From an uncultured Hoeflea sp. (GTDB lineage: Bacteria > Pseudomonadota > Alphaproteobacteria > Rhizobiales > Rhizobiaceae): a stretch of 64,000 nt of DNA. Made by a program: the position numbers and the translations under genes. Position 1 is the stretch's first letter, and each line of letters begins with the position of its first letter. Of the stretch, positions 27,361 through 35,020 are shown piece after piece. The notes beneath the pieces are model-generated. The model made no database searches and was not told the DNA's origin. It saw nothing but the letters and a program-made list of their open reading frames with translations. Where the stretch lies: positions 1,612,001-1,676,000 of the forward strand of contig NZ_CANMVK010000001.1 in NCBI RefSeq assembly GCF_947501405.1, written 5' to 3'.

Positions 27361-27879
27361 TTATGCGGCTTCGTCCTTCCGGGCATGTGCGCCGATGACG
27401 CGCGCCACCGCACCCGCGGGCGCGCTGACGATCTGTGCGATGCGGGTGGCCGGTGTGTTGACCATGCCCACGATCTTTGCACGCAACTCATCAAGCGACG
27501 GCATCGTGGCAAGCGCCTTGATCCCATCTGCATCAAGAGTCGTCGGCCCCATCGCGCCGCCAAGAATGACCAGATTGTTGCTGATCTTGGCGAACTCGAC
27601 GGCGATCTTCGGAGCGGTCACCGGATCATCGCTGTAAGCGATGAGCGTCTGACCGTTGAAGAGGTTTGCGGCCTCTTCTGCCTCCGTGCCCTGAAGAGCG
27701 ATCTTGGCAAGGCGGTTCTTCGCGACCTTGACGGTGCCTCCGGCTGTGCGCATGCGCGACCTCAGGTCGTTCATTTGCGCAACCGTCAGACCGGCGTAGT
27801 GGGCCACGACAACCGAGCCGGCGTTGGTGAAAACACCGTTCAGTTCCGCGACGAATTCGCGTTTTTCCGCTCTATCCAC
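27361..27879 (-). CDS. rplJ: 50S ribosomal protein L10 (uL10), GTG start
   Basis: L10 anchors the L7/L12 stalk and in many bacteria represses its own operon by binding the leader. A GTG at 27,877-27,879 is chosen as start because GGAG lies seven bases upstream and the product then begins [14 protein letters not shown], giving 172 residues as in other rhizobia. Starting at the upstream ATG near 28,014 would add about 45 Arg-rich residues with no family match. [16 protein letters not shown] and the C-terminal L12-binding helix are present. Confidence 0.97.
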   Translation of the reverse strand: MDRAEKREFVAELNGVFTNAGSVVVAHYAGLTVAQMNDLRSRMRTAGGTVKVAKNRLAKIALQGTEAEEAANLFNGQTLIAYSDDPVTAPKIAVEFAKISNNLVILGGAMGPTTLDADGIKALATMPSLDELRAKIVGMVNTPATRIAQIVSAPAGAVARVIGAHARKDEAA

Positions 27880-28212
27880 TGCGTTTCTCCAGTTGGCAGG
27901 CGATGCATGCACCACCTGCCGGGTTTGCCTATGCCGCAAGGGATTCCAAAGAACCCGCAAGCGACGCTTGAGGATCCTGTCCCCTCGCGCCGACACCCGT
28001 TGGGGACGCGGCACAAGGCAAGCGAGGTTCGAACCGTCAAGCGCCGGAGCGCTGAAAAACGGTACGTACCCGTCTCATGCAGGCCTTTCGATTAAGGCGA
28101 ACCACCTGCAGTCTCGGACAGGGAGCCCGGGGTTTTGCCCGGACCTTTCCGGCCCGAAGGCCGGAAACTTGAGAAAACCGGAGCATGGCCCCGGTTTTCC
28201 GAATTTCTGCGA
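27880..28212 (-). promoter_or_regulatory. rplA-rplJ intergenic region: rplJL-rpoBC leader
   Basis: This 333-base gap has no gene. On the minus strand CTTGAC (28036-28041) and CCTTGT (28013-28018), 17 bases apart, form a weak candidate promoter. The roughly 130-base leader that would follow is where L10-L12 autoregulatory binding sites lie in other bacteria; the specific kink-turn was not resolved by eye. Confidence 0.4.
28146..28199 (-). terminator. Two stem-loops after rplA
   Basis: Just after the rplA stop, GAAAACCGG (28173-28181) pairs with CCGGTTTTC (28191-28199) over nine base pairs and ends in a U-rich arm. A second nine-pair stem, TTTCCGGCC with GGCCGGAAA (28146-28167), has a TTCG tetraloop on the minus strand. 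Together they resemble a terminator or attenuator between the rplKA and rplJL units. Confidence 0.55.
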
Positions 28213-28911
28213 TCAGGCGACGCTGAGCGACGACGGATCGATCTTGACGCCAGGACCCATGGTCGAGGAAATCGCCACGCGCTTGACGTAGTTGCCCTTG
28301 GCGCCGGCCGGCTTGGCCTTGACCACGGCATCAGTGAAGGCGCGGATGTTTTCCTCGATCTGGTCGGACCCGAACGAGGCCTTGCCGACGCCGGCATGGA
28401 CGATGCCAGCCTTTTCGACGCGGAATTCGACGGCGCCGCCCTTGGACGCCTTGACGGCGCCGGCGACATCGGCGGTTACGGTGCCAACCTTGGGGTTGGG
28501 CATCATGCCGCGCGGGCCGAGAACCTTACCGAGACGGCCGACCAGCGGCATCATGTCCGGGGTGGCGATGCAGCGATCAAAATCGATGTCGCCGCCCTGC
28601 ACCTTCTCGACCAGCTCTTCCGCGCCAACCACGTCGGCGCCGGCTTCGCGGGCTTCGTCGGCCTTGTCGCCGCGGGCAAAGACGGCAACACGAACGCTGC
28701 GGCCGGTGCCGTTGGGCAAGTTGACGACGCCGCGGACCATCTGGTCGGCGTGACGCGGATCGACGCCGAGGTTCATCGAGACTTCGATGGTCTCGTCGAA
28801 TTTGGCGACGGCACGGTCCTTGATCAGCGAAACAGCTTCGCCGAGCGGGTAGTGCTTGTTGCGGTCAATGCCTTCATTGACCTTCTGCATGCGCTTAGCA
28901 ATCTTGGCCAT
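28213..28911 (-). CDS. rplA: 50S ribosomal protein L1 (uL1)
   Basis: L1 forms the mobile stalk near the E site and in many bacteria represses the rplKA operon. The 232-residue protein starts [21 protein letters not shown] and shows the [21 protein letters not shown] and [20 protein letters not shown] signatures. It begins four bases after the rplK stop. Confidence 0.98.
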   Translation of the reverse strand: MAKIAKRMQKVNEGIDRNKHYPLGEAVSLIKDRAVAKFDETIEVSMNLGVDPRHADQMVRGVVNLPNGTGRSVRVAVFARGDKADEAREAGADVVGAEELVEKVQGGDIDFDRCIATPDMMPLVGRLGKVLGPRGMMPNPKVGTVTADVAGAVKASKGGAVEFRVEKAGIVHAGVGKASFGSDQIEENIRAFTDAVVKAKPAGAKGNYVKRVAISSTMGPGVKIDPSSLSVA

Positions 28912-28915
28912 GGTC

Positions 28916-29344
28916 TTATCCCGTCACTTCCAGGCCCATGGAGCGGGCGGAGCCCTCGACCATGGCCATCGCGCCGTCGATATCGGCTGCGTTGAGGTCC
29001 TTCATCTTGGCTTCGGCGATCGTGCGGATCTGATCGCGCGTGACCGAGCCGGCCTTCTCCTTGCCCGGCGCCTTGGAGCCGGACTTGAGCTTGGCTTCGC
29101 GCTTCAAGAAGAAGCTCACCGGGGGCTGCTTCATCGCGAAGGTGAAGGACTTGTCCTGGTAGTAGGTGATGACGACCGGAATCGGCATGCCCTTTTCCAT
29201 TTCCTGCGTGGCGGCGTTGAACGCCTTGCAGAATTCCATGATGTTGATGCCGCGCTGACCAAGAGCGGGGCCGATCGGGGGCGACGGGGTCGCCGATCCG
29301 GCCGGAACCTGCAGCTTGAGCTGGCCTGCAACTTTCTTAGCCAT
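28916..29344 (-). CDS. rplK: 50S ribosomal protein L11 (uL11)
   Basis: L11 is part of the GTPase-associated centre and is needed for RelA signalling. The 142-residue product has the N-terminal [22 protein letters not shown] motif region and the RNA-binding C-terminal domain with [20 protein letters not shown]. It is separated from nusG by 200 bases that include a terminator-like hairpin, so rplKA may have its own promoter. Confidence 0.98.
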   Translation of the reverse strand: MAKKVAGQLKLQVPAGSATPSPPIGPALGQRGINIMEFCKAFNAATQEMEKGMPIPVVITYYQDKSFTFAMKQPPVSFFLKREAKLKSGSKAPGKEKAGSVTRDQIRTIAEAKMKDLNAADIDGAMAMVEGSARSMGLEVTG

Positions 29345-29492
29345 TGTCTCTCTGCCTTTCGTTACGGCGACGGCCTGGCGTCACCCTGATGCCGGACCTT
29401 GCCGGCGGCTGCGGTTGCGTGGTGCGGCTCACCGGACCGGCAAAAGCCCGCCTGCCTCCCACGCGATCGCGGCACCTGATATGTGGCACCGC

Positions 29493-29534
29493 AAAACCCC
29501 GCCTCGCGACCTGAATTCGGTCACACAAGCGGGG
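29493..29534 (-). terminator. Branched terminator-like hairpin after nusG
   Basis: On the minus strand CCCCGC and GCGGGG (29529-29534 and 29497-29502) close a stem followed by TTTT. The loop contains a smaller GACC/GGTC stem. It lies about 10 bases after the nusG stop and could end or attenuate the secE-nusG transcript. Confidence 0.55.
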
Positions 29535-29544
29535 ATAGTCCTTA

Positions 29545-30075
29545 TCAGACCTTTTCGACCTGACCGTATTCAAGCTCGACCGGTGTTGCCCGGCCGAAGA
29601 TCGAAACCTCGACCTTGAGACGCGAGCGCTCTTCGTCGACTTCCTGGACGGTGCCGTTGAACGACGCGAAGGGGCCGTCGGACACCCTCACCTGCTCACC
29701 GATTTCAAAGGCAATCGACGGCTTGGGCCGTTCGACACCTTCCTGCACCTGGGTCAGGATCCGGTCGGCTTCCGAATCGGGGATCGGAACCGGCTTGGAA
29801 TCGCTGCCAAGAAAGCCCGTCACCTTGGGCGTGTTCTTGATCAGGTGAAACGCCTCGTCGGTCAGGTCGGCGCGCACCAGCACATAGCCCGGAAAAAACT
29901 TCCGCTCGGCGTCGACCTTGCGGCCGCGGCGCACTTCGACAACCTTTTCGGTCGGCACCAGGATCTTCTCGAAGAGATGGCTCAAGCCTTTCTGGCGAGC
30001 TTTTTCCTCGATCGATTCGGCAACCTTCTTTTCGAAATTCGAATAGGCGTGGACGATGTACCAGCGTGCTGTCAT
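29545..30075 (-). CDS. nusG: Transcription elongation and antitermination factor NusG
   Basis: NusG binds RNA polymerase through its N-terminal domain and Rho or ribosomal S10 through its C-terminal KOW domain. The 176-residue protein starts [20 protein letters not shown] and shows [14 protein letters not shown]-like ([20 protein letters not shown]) and the KOW segment [23 protein letters not shown]. It is 13 bases downstream of secE. Confidence 0.99.
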   Translation of the reverse strand: MTARWYIVHAYSNFEKKVAESIEEKARQKGLSHLFEKILVPTEKVVEVRRGRKVDAERKFFPGYVLVRADLTDEAFHLIKNTPKVTGFLGSDSKPVPIPDSEADRILTQVQEGVERPKPSIAFEIGEQVRVSDGPFASFNGTVQEVDEERSRLKVEVSIFGRATPVELEYGQVEKV

Positions 30076-30088
30076 GTCGCTCCCCGCC

Positions 30089-30289
30089 TCAGGCGCCGAT
30101 GTTCAGGATGAGCGAGATGACCCAGCCCAATGCCTGATCGGCAGCAAAAAAGAACAAGGATGCCAGCAGCACCATCACGAGAACCATGACCGTCGAGATC
30201 GAGGTTTCGCGGCGCGACGGCCACTTGACTTTCGCAGTTTCGGAGCGAACCTGCTGAATGAATGTAAACGGATTTGTCTTGGATGCCAT
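30089..30289 (-). CDS. secE: Preprotein translocase subunit SecE
   Basis: SecE clamps the SecY channel in the inner membrane. The ATG at 30,289 gives the usual short alphaproteobacterial form of 66 residues, beginning [26 protein letters not shown]. It has one transmembrane segment ([20 protein letters not shown]) and the conserved amphipathic [10 protein letters not shown]. Upstream in-frame ATGs would add a basic, unconserved stretch. It is transcribed with nusG. Confidence 0.97.
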   Translation of the reverse strand: MASKTNPFTFIQQVRSETAKVKWPSRRETSISTVMVLVMVLLASLFFFAADQALGWVISLILNIGA

Positions 30290-30509
30290 TGTCTGTCCAC
30301 GCTTATACGGCGCGTAAAGCCGGTCTCCCAGCCTCACGCACCGCGTGTCTGTTACGGTCTACATAAAGCTCGATTCGTGAAATCACAAGAGGGTATCGGG
30401 CTTTTTTGCTGTGACTTGCCTAAACTGGCCCAAACCTTGCTCTTGGGAAGCTTGCGGCCGGTTCCGCCGGCCCGAAAAGTGCGTTTGCCAAGCCGGCGAT
30501 TGTGCGAAA

Positions 30510-30585
30510 TGGCAGGGGCAGCAGGACTCGAACCTGCGACCTACGGTTTTGGAGACCGTCGCTCTACCAACTGAGCTATACCCCT
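30510..30585 (-). tRNA. tRNA-Trp (anticodon CCA)
   Basis: The minus strand folds into a standard 76-base tRNA with encoded CCA end. The acceptor AGGGGTA pairs with TGCCCCT, the anticodon loop reads CTCCAAA, and the T-arm is GCAGGTTCGAGTCCTGC. Lying upstream of secE-nusG is the conserved position of this tRNA. Confidence 0.98.
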
Positions 30586-30880
30586 ATTCCGGTGGACCGG
30601 GCACCAAAGCGCGCCAAACCCGCCTGACAGCCGTTTTTCGTGTTGCGCAACCCACCCGACGACACTTCGCCGCGCGGCCCCGCCAACAGGCCGATGGCGG
30701 CTCTGATAGCGCCAAACCGTACGGCAATGCAAGAAAGAATAAGCGCAAGCCGGCCAAGGACGCGGGCTTTTTTCGCAAAGCCTTCAAGGAACCGGATTTG
30801 CGGCCGCTGCAACCGCCGCGTCGCGGCCTGGAAGCTCATGCTCTCAAGGTAAGCTCAGCATCCGCGCCGGCACCTAGGTT
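30586..30880. other. Non-coding gap upstream of tRNA-Trp
   Basis: Nothing convincing was seen in these 295 bases. Short Arg-rich frames occur on both strands but have no family resemblance and overlap the tRNA. The promoter of the tRNA-Trp-secE-nusG transcript is expected here. Confidence 0.4.
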
Positions 30881-31969
30881 TCAGCGCGGAACAGGCGCTG
30901 CCACCCAGCGGCGGATGCGGCCATTCAAAAGAAGCGCATACACGGCAACCAGCATCGCGATCAGAAACTCGCGGACCTCGGAAAATTCGTGGCCGTCCTC
31001 CATTCCTCCACCCAACATCAGGAACAGCGCTTGCGTGCCGACAATGAGGGCGATCATAAAGAGACCCGAAAGACGCCATGTCCCGGTCATGGTGCGCATC
31101 AGGTCTGCGGCCACCAGCAGGCCGAGGAAGAACCAAATCTGATAGGGAACGATGTTCCAGTCATTGTACCAAAGGCCGGACAGTGCCACGCCCGCCAGCG
31201 CCAGTCCAGGCGGCGGCACGAAGACCGCAAGCGGCGCCAACCGAGGGTGCGGCGCGCGCGGCCAGGCCCAGGGCAGTATCACGAAAAGAAAAAAGGCGGT
31301 TGTGTAATAAACGGCTTCAAAGCGATGGGTCGCGAAATTGTGCAGATTGGTCTCATTCTGCTCATTGGCGGCAAAGACCTCACCGGCCTCCCAACCGATC
31401 CAGTGCTGCCCCCACGACATTTCTTCCATGACGATGAGGAAGGCGACGCCAAACATCCCCCAGATCGCCAGACGGGGCGATATGCCGAAAAACCGCGGAT
31501 CTACGAGATGGCGTCCGACCCATGCCGTATGCAACAAAAAGCCAAGCGCTATTACGAAGACAACTTCCGTCTTGATGCTGAGTGGCTTTCCTTCGCGGAC
31601 CAGATTGCCGATCTCATGGGGAATCGTTGCAACAGCGATCGCGCTCAGGATCAACATGACAGCCATGCAAAAGGTCGTCACGGCGACAATCGTGGCGACA
31701 CGGGGCTCCCCGAAGACCGCGCGCCGGCTGGCATCCGAGGGCCGCAGCGCCAGAAAGAACAGCAACGCTACAGATGCTGTCACTGCTTTGCGCATCCATC
31801 CGACCACAGTGAGGTCCGGTGCATATTTATACAGCAGATCCCGATCGAGCAGCACATCGCCCGCGACGACGAGGATCGCGGCGATAACCACACCCGCTGT
31901 CATCATTGCGATCCGCGGCATCATCCCGTCCACCAAACTCGAAATCGGTTTGTCCAAACTTGCAGGCAT
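30881..31969 (-). CDS. Multi-pass membrane protein with EEMSWGQH and NEQNETNLHN motifs, function unknown
   Basis: A 362-residue integral membrane protein with about nine or ten hydrophobic segments (for example residues 23-40, 63-75, 93-115, 136-150, 168-181 and four more after residue 220). After the fifth span comes EEMSWGQH (182-189) and then NEQNETNLHN (202-211) and H215. I recall similar EExSWGQ...NLHN patterns in uncharacterised bacterial membrane proteins; the acidic pair and histidines could bind metal, but no reaction is known to me. It stands alone between tRNA-Trp and tufB, where many relatives have no gene. Confidence 0.75.
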   Translation of the reverse strand: MPASLDKPISSLVDGMMPRIAMMTAGVVIAAILVVAGDVLLDRDLLYKYAPDLTVVGWMRKAVTASVALLFFLALRPSDASRRAVFGEPRVATIVAVTTFCMAVMLILSAIAVATIPHEIGNLVREGKPLSIKTEVVFVIALGFLLHTAWVGRHLVDPRFFGISPRLAIWGMFGVAFLIVMEEMSWGQHWIGWEAGEVFAANEQNETNLHNFATHRFEAVYYTTAFFLFVILPWAWPRAPHPRLAPLAVFVPPPGLALAGVALSGLWYNDWNIVPYQIWFFLGLLVAADLMRTMTGTWRLSGLFMIALIVGTQALFLMLGGGMEDGHEFSEVREFLIAMLVAVYALLLNGRIRRWVAAPVPR

Positions 31970-32208
31970 TGCGTCCCCAAACTTTGTCTCAATTCCCGAG
32001 CCTTCGGCGAATAATAATGCCTTTTGGGGCTTAAGAGATCGTAAGCTTGCAATATGCTTAATTCAGGTGGTGAATCTCGATGTCACAACCATGTTGTCCG
32101 AAGCTGCAATCTGAGCGGTTCGGTGGTTGCGTGCCGGTCCGCCGGGGAACAAGGTTGATGATCCGACGCACGGAAACCGGAGTTATGGAGATTGATCAGG
32201 CCGCATTC

Positions 32209-32526
32209 TCACTCGGTCGACCCGCGGAGCGCACATTCGCGGTTGAGCCCGGTACCCGGCGCGTTCTCGAAGGTGCAGCGGCTCGTGGGCGGGTCGCCGC
32301 ATTCGGCAGCCAGCGCCTGGTAGCCAACGCATTGCCCGGTTGCATGGCTGCGGTAGCCCGGGCCGCCCTTGCAGCCGCACCCCTCGCAGGGCGGACGTTC
32401 GGGACAGCCCGCAGCGTGGGCGGTCAATGGTATGGTCAGCGGCATGTGCTGGGGCATGAACAAGGGTGATGCCATGATGGCGGCCGCCATTGTGACGGTT
32501 ACAACAGCCCTCCTCCAATCCGCCAT
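32209..32526 (-). CDS. Cysteine-rich secreted protein, function unknown
   Basis: A 105-residue protein with a signal-like N-terminus (VVTVTMAAAIMASPLFM, mature part probably from about residue 38) and eight cysteines at 41, 47, 50, 52, 66, 76, 84 and 98. The pattern CPERPPCEGCGCKGGPGYR is followed by a second half ending CTFENAPGTGLNRECAL. An even cysteine number in an exported protein suggests four disulfides. The ATG at 32,526 has GAGGG five bases upstream; an in-frame ATG at 32,559 is an alternative start. It lies downstream of tufB and its decayed terminator repeats. Confidence 0.65.
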   Translation of the reverse strand: MADWRRAVVTVTMAAAIMASPLFMPQHMPLTIPLTAHAAGCPERPPCEGCGCKGGPGYRSHATGQCVGYQALAAECGDPPTSRCTFENAPGTGLNRECALRGSTE

Positions 32527-32841
32527 CTCCGCCCTCACCCATTGTCCAACAACAACCATAAGTATGCAGAATACCGGTGCCGCCGCCAAGCCACGTCGCC
32601 TCGAACATCCGCGGGTGGTGCTTCCGCCGGAAGACAAAGTTGGACCGTCTTGAATCGCCCGCAGCGTTCGGCCTATTGAGGAATCGCCTGGGCGGGAGAC
32701 GATCAATTGCGCCAAGGGCCACGCGCGTGCCCTGCCTGGATGGCGAAACGGGCATCTGGGTGGAAATGCCCGGTGCGCAATCCCTGCTTTATGAGATCAA
32801 ACGCTTTCCGATATCTGGAACCGATTCCCGCCACCGGATAC

Positions 32842-32868
32842 AAAAAACGCGCCTTGCGGCGCGTTTCT
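32842..32868 (-). terminator. Outer terminator downstream of tufB
   Basis: On the minus strand AAACGCGCC and GGCGCGTTT pair over nine bases around a four-base loop, then TTTTTT follows. It is one of two related terminators, 114 bases apart, each located downstream of a tuf 3' end sequence. Confidence 0.8.
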
Positions 32869-32912
32869 CAGTGTTCTTCCACCGGTGGGCTCAGGCCCTG
32901 CCGGACCGATCA

Positions 32913-32950
32913 GCGATTACTCGATGATCGAAGCGACGATGCCGGCGCCG
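32913..32950 (-). pseudogene. Remnant of a duplicated tuf 3' end
   Basis: These 38 bases are identical to 33,033-33,070, the last bases of tufB with its stop codon, displaced by exactly 120 bases. Beyond the left edge the two copies have diverged. Both copies are followed, in transcription direction, by a related terminator. It is a broken tandem duplicate rather than a gene. Confidence 0.9.
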
Positions 32951-32955
32951 CCAAC

Positions 32956-32982
32956 AAAAAACGCACCTTGCGGCGCGTTTTT
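32956..32982 (-). terminator. Inner terminator of tufB
   Basis: On the minus strand AAACGCGCC pairs with GGTGCGTTT (one G-U pair) around a GCAA loop and is followed by TTTTTT. It lies about 55 bases after the tufB stop and should be the functional terminator. Confidence 0.8.
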
Positions 32983-33036
32983 CGTCGTTCTTGTTGCCGT
33001 CGGCAGGCTTGCGCCATCGCCAAATCAGAACTGCGA

Positions 33037-34212
33037 TTACTCGATGATCGAAGCGACGATGCCGGCGCCGACGGTGCGTCCGCCTTCGCGGATGGCGAAG
33101 CGCAGCTTCTCTTCCATGGCGATCGGCACGATCAGCGTCACGTCAGCCGAGATGTTGTCGCCCGGCATCACCATTTCCGTGCCTTCCGGCAGTGTCACAA
33201 CACCGGTCACGTCGGTGGTGCGGAAGTAGAACTGCGGACGGTAGTTGGTGAAGAACGGCGTGTGACGGCCACCCTCTTCCTTGGTCAGGATGTAGGCTTC
33301 GGCCTTGAACTTGGTGTGCGGCTTCACCGAACCCGGCTTGCACAGCACCTGGCCGCGCTCGACGTCCTCACGGCCAACGCCGCGAAGCAGCGCGCCGATG
33401 TTGTCACCGGCCTGGCCCTGATCGAGCAGCTTGCGGAACATCTCGACGCCCGTGCAGGTGGTCTTCTGGGTGTCGCGGATGCCGACGATCTCGATTTCCT
33501 CGCCAACCTTGATGATGCCACGCTCGACACGGCCGGTCACAACCGTGCCGCGGCCCGAGATCGAGAACACGTCTTCGATCGGCATCAGGAACGGCTGGTC
33601 AACCGGACGCTCGGGCGTCGGGATGTAGTCGTCAACAGCCGCCATCAGCGCGCGGATCGCGTCTTCGCCGATTTCCTTGTTGGAATCTTCCAAAGCCGCA
33701 AGCGCCGAACCCTTGACGATCGGAATGTCGTCGCCGGGGAACTCGTAGGACGACAGCAGTTCGCGCACTTCCAGCTCAACCAGCTCGAGAAGCTCTTCGT
33801 CGTCGACCTGGTCGACCTTGTTCAAGAACACCACCAGGCTCGGCACGCCGACCTGACGGGCCAGAAGGATGTGCTCGCGGGTCTGGGGCATCGGGCCGTC
33901 GGCGGCCGAAACAACCAGGATCGCGCCGTCCATCTGCGCCGCACCGGTGATCATGTTCTTCACATAGTCGGCGTGGCCGGGGCAGTCGACGTGGGCATAA
34001 TGACGGCCATCGGTCTCATATTCGACATGGGCTGTCGAAATGGTGATGCCGCGGGCCTTTTCCTCAGGCGCAGCGTCAATCTGGTCATAGGCCTTGAAAT
34101 CACCGAAATACTTGGTGATCGCAGCCGTCAATGACGTCTTGCCGTGGTCAACGTGACCAATCGTGCCGATGTTCACATGCGGCTTATTGCGCTCGAACTT
34201 ACCCTTTGCCAT
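33037..34212 (-). CDS. tufB: Elongation factor Tu, second copy
   Basis: A 391-residue EF-Tu with the same protein sequence as the tufA copy as far as read, with only a handful of silent DNA differences (for example at 33,069, 33,078 and 33,406). The start at [17 protein letters not shown] matches tufA; upstream in-frame codons are not conserved. Divergence begins immediately outside the coding region. It is separated from tRNA-Trp by about 2.5 kb and from tRNA-Gly and tRNA-Tyr by about 20 kb of accessory DNA. Confidence 0.98.
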   Translation of the reverse strand: MAKGKFERNKPHVNIGTIGHVDHGKTSLTAAITKYFGDFKAYDQIDAAPEEKARGITISTAHVEYETDGRHYAHVDCPGHADYVKNMITGAAQMDGAILVVSAADGPMPQTREHILLARQVGVPSLVVFLNKVDQVDDEELLELVELEVRELLSSYEFPGDDIPIVKGSALAALEDSNKEIGEDAIRALMAAVDDYIPTPERPVDQPFLMPIEDVFSISGRGTVVTGRVERGIIKVGEEIEIVGIRDTQKTTCTGVEMFRKLLDQGQAGDNIGALLRGVGREDVERGQVLCKPGSVKPHTKFKAEAYILTKEEGGRHTPFFTNYRPQFYFRTTDVTGVVTLPEGTEMVMPGDNISADVTLIVPIAMEEKLRFAIREGGRTVGAGIVASIIE

Positions 34213-34585
34213 CGTCCTGTATCCTGTAATTCTGTTGGCAGACTGTGGATCCGGAAGCCATAGACCCGGGACCCGCGAGGAGTCCCCGCGACATAAGGCT
34301 TTCGCTCTGGTTTCGCAAGTTAAAAAACTTGACAGCCTCAATCCCGCAAAATCAGGCTTTTGGCGGCGTTTTGTGCTGATTGCAGGCACATGCGGCCCCT
34401 CCAGCGGCTGTCAAAGCCGCCAACAGATGATGCCTGGCTTCCGCGACCCCATGGCGCCCGCTTGTGCGCCGGCACACGACGGCCGGCAGCGGTATTCGCG
34501 TGTATTTGGTCTTTGTGGAATTACTTCTGATTGCATGATATGCTTACCACCTACCAATGCGAGCCCCTAAACCAAGGAGAAGATC
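34213..34585. other. Gap upstream of tufB and of a plus-strand small gene
   Basis: No gene is supported in these 373 bases. It should hold the tufB promoter on the minus strand and a promoter for the plus-strand gene at 34,586. Small inverted repeats occur (GGACCCGCGAGGAGTCC-type at about 34,268; GGCCGG near 34,481) without terminator features. It is also the junction between core genome and the accessory block; no copy of the tRNA-Gly 3' end was seen here. Confidence 0.4.
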
Positions 34586-34906
34586 ATGCGTGAGGCGATG
34601 GCGATTACCGGATATGTGCCCGACAAGCTCGCGGCAAAGATGAAGTCTCTTGAGTTTGTCGATGTGATGCCCGAGCGGGACGTGAACGATGTCGTGATGC
34701 GGGTGGCAACCTCCGACATCGAGGACGCGCGGATCGGAAGCACCGACAAGAGCAATCTGACCATGGTTCAGTTGATCCTGCGCGACAACACGAAGGTGGA
34801 GACCATCTTTCGCTCCAACACCAGTCCCGAAGGTATGCGCGCCTTTAACGACCCGGTGCTCAACCGCGTCCGCCAGGAGGCGACGACCCGGGTGATCATG
34901 ATCTGA
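34586..34906 (+). CDS. Hypothetical protein of 106 residues, upstream of a radical SAM gene
   Basis: The ATG has a strong AAGGAGA five bases upstream. The product has no cysteine, no signal peptide and no membrane segment. It reads as mixed alpha-beta, with a central strand pair LTMVQLILRDNTKVETIFRS and a C-terminal helix plus hydrophobic end (RVRQEATTRVIMI). No family was recognised. It ends 114 bases before the radical SAM gene on the same strand, so the two may be co-expressed. There is no obvious leader-core layout of a modified peptide. Confidence 0.6.
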   Translation: MREAMAITGYVPDKLAAKMKSLEFVDVMPERDVNDVVMRVATSDIEDARIGSTDKSNLTMVQLILRDNTKVETIFRSNTSPEGMRAFNDPVLNRVRQEATTRVIMI

Positions 34907-35020
34907 TGCACGCGGCATTCGCCCCGGACGATCCGGCCCCGCGCGTCCAAAAGCACCGTGGTGCGATCTCGCCACCCGCTACATGTGGCGCCGGGTCGGC
35001 GATGTGACCGGGAGCAGTTA

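Noticed and set aside
27361-28014. rplJ start at the upstream ATG (217 residues)
   Set aside because: The extra 45 residues are Arg-rich and unlike L10, while the GTG at 27,879 has a good ribosome-binding site and gives the usual 172 residues.
33037-34389. tufB with a 59-residue N-terminal extension
   Set aside because: EF-Tu starts at [11 protein letters not shown], the identity to tufA ends there, and the extension is not conserved.
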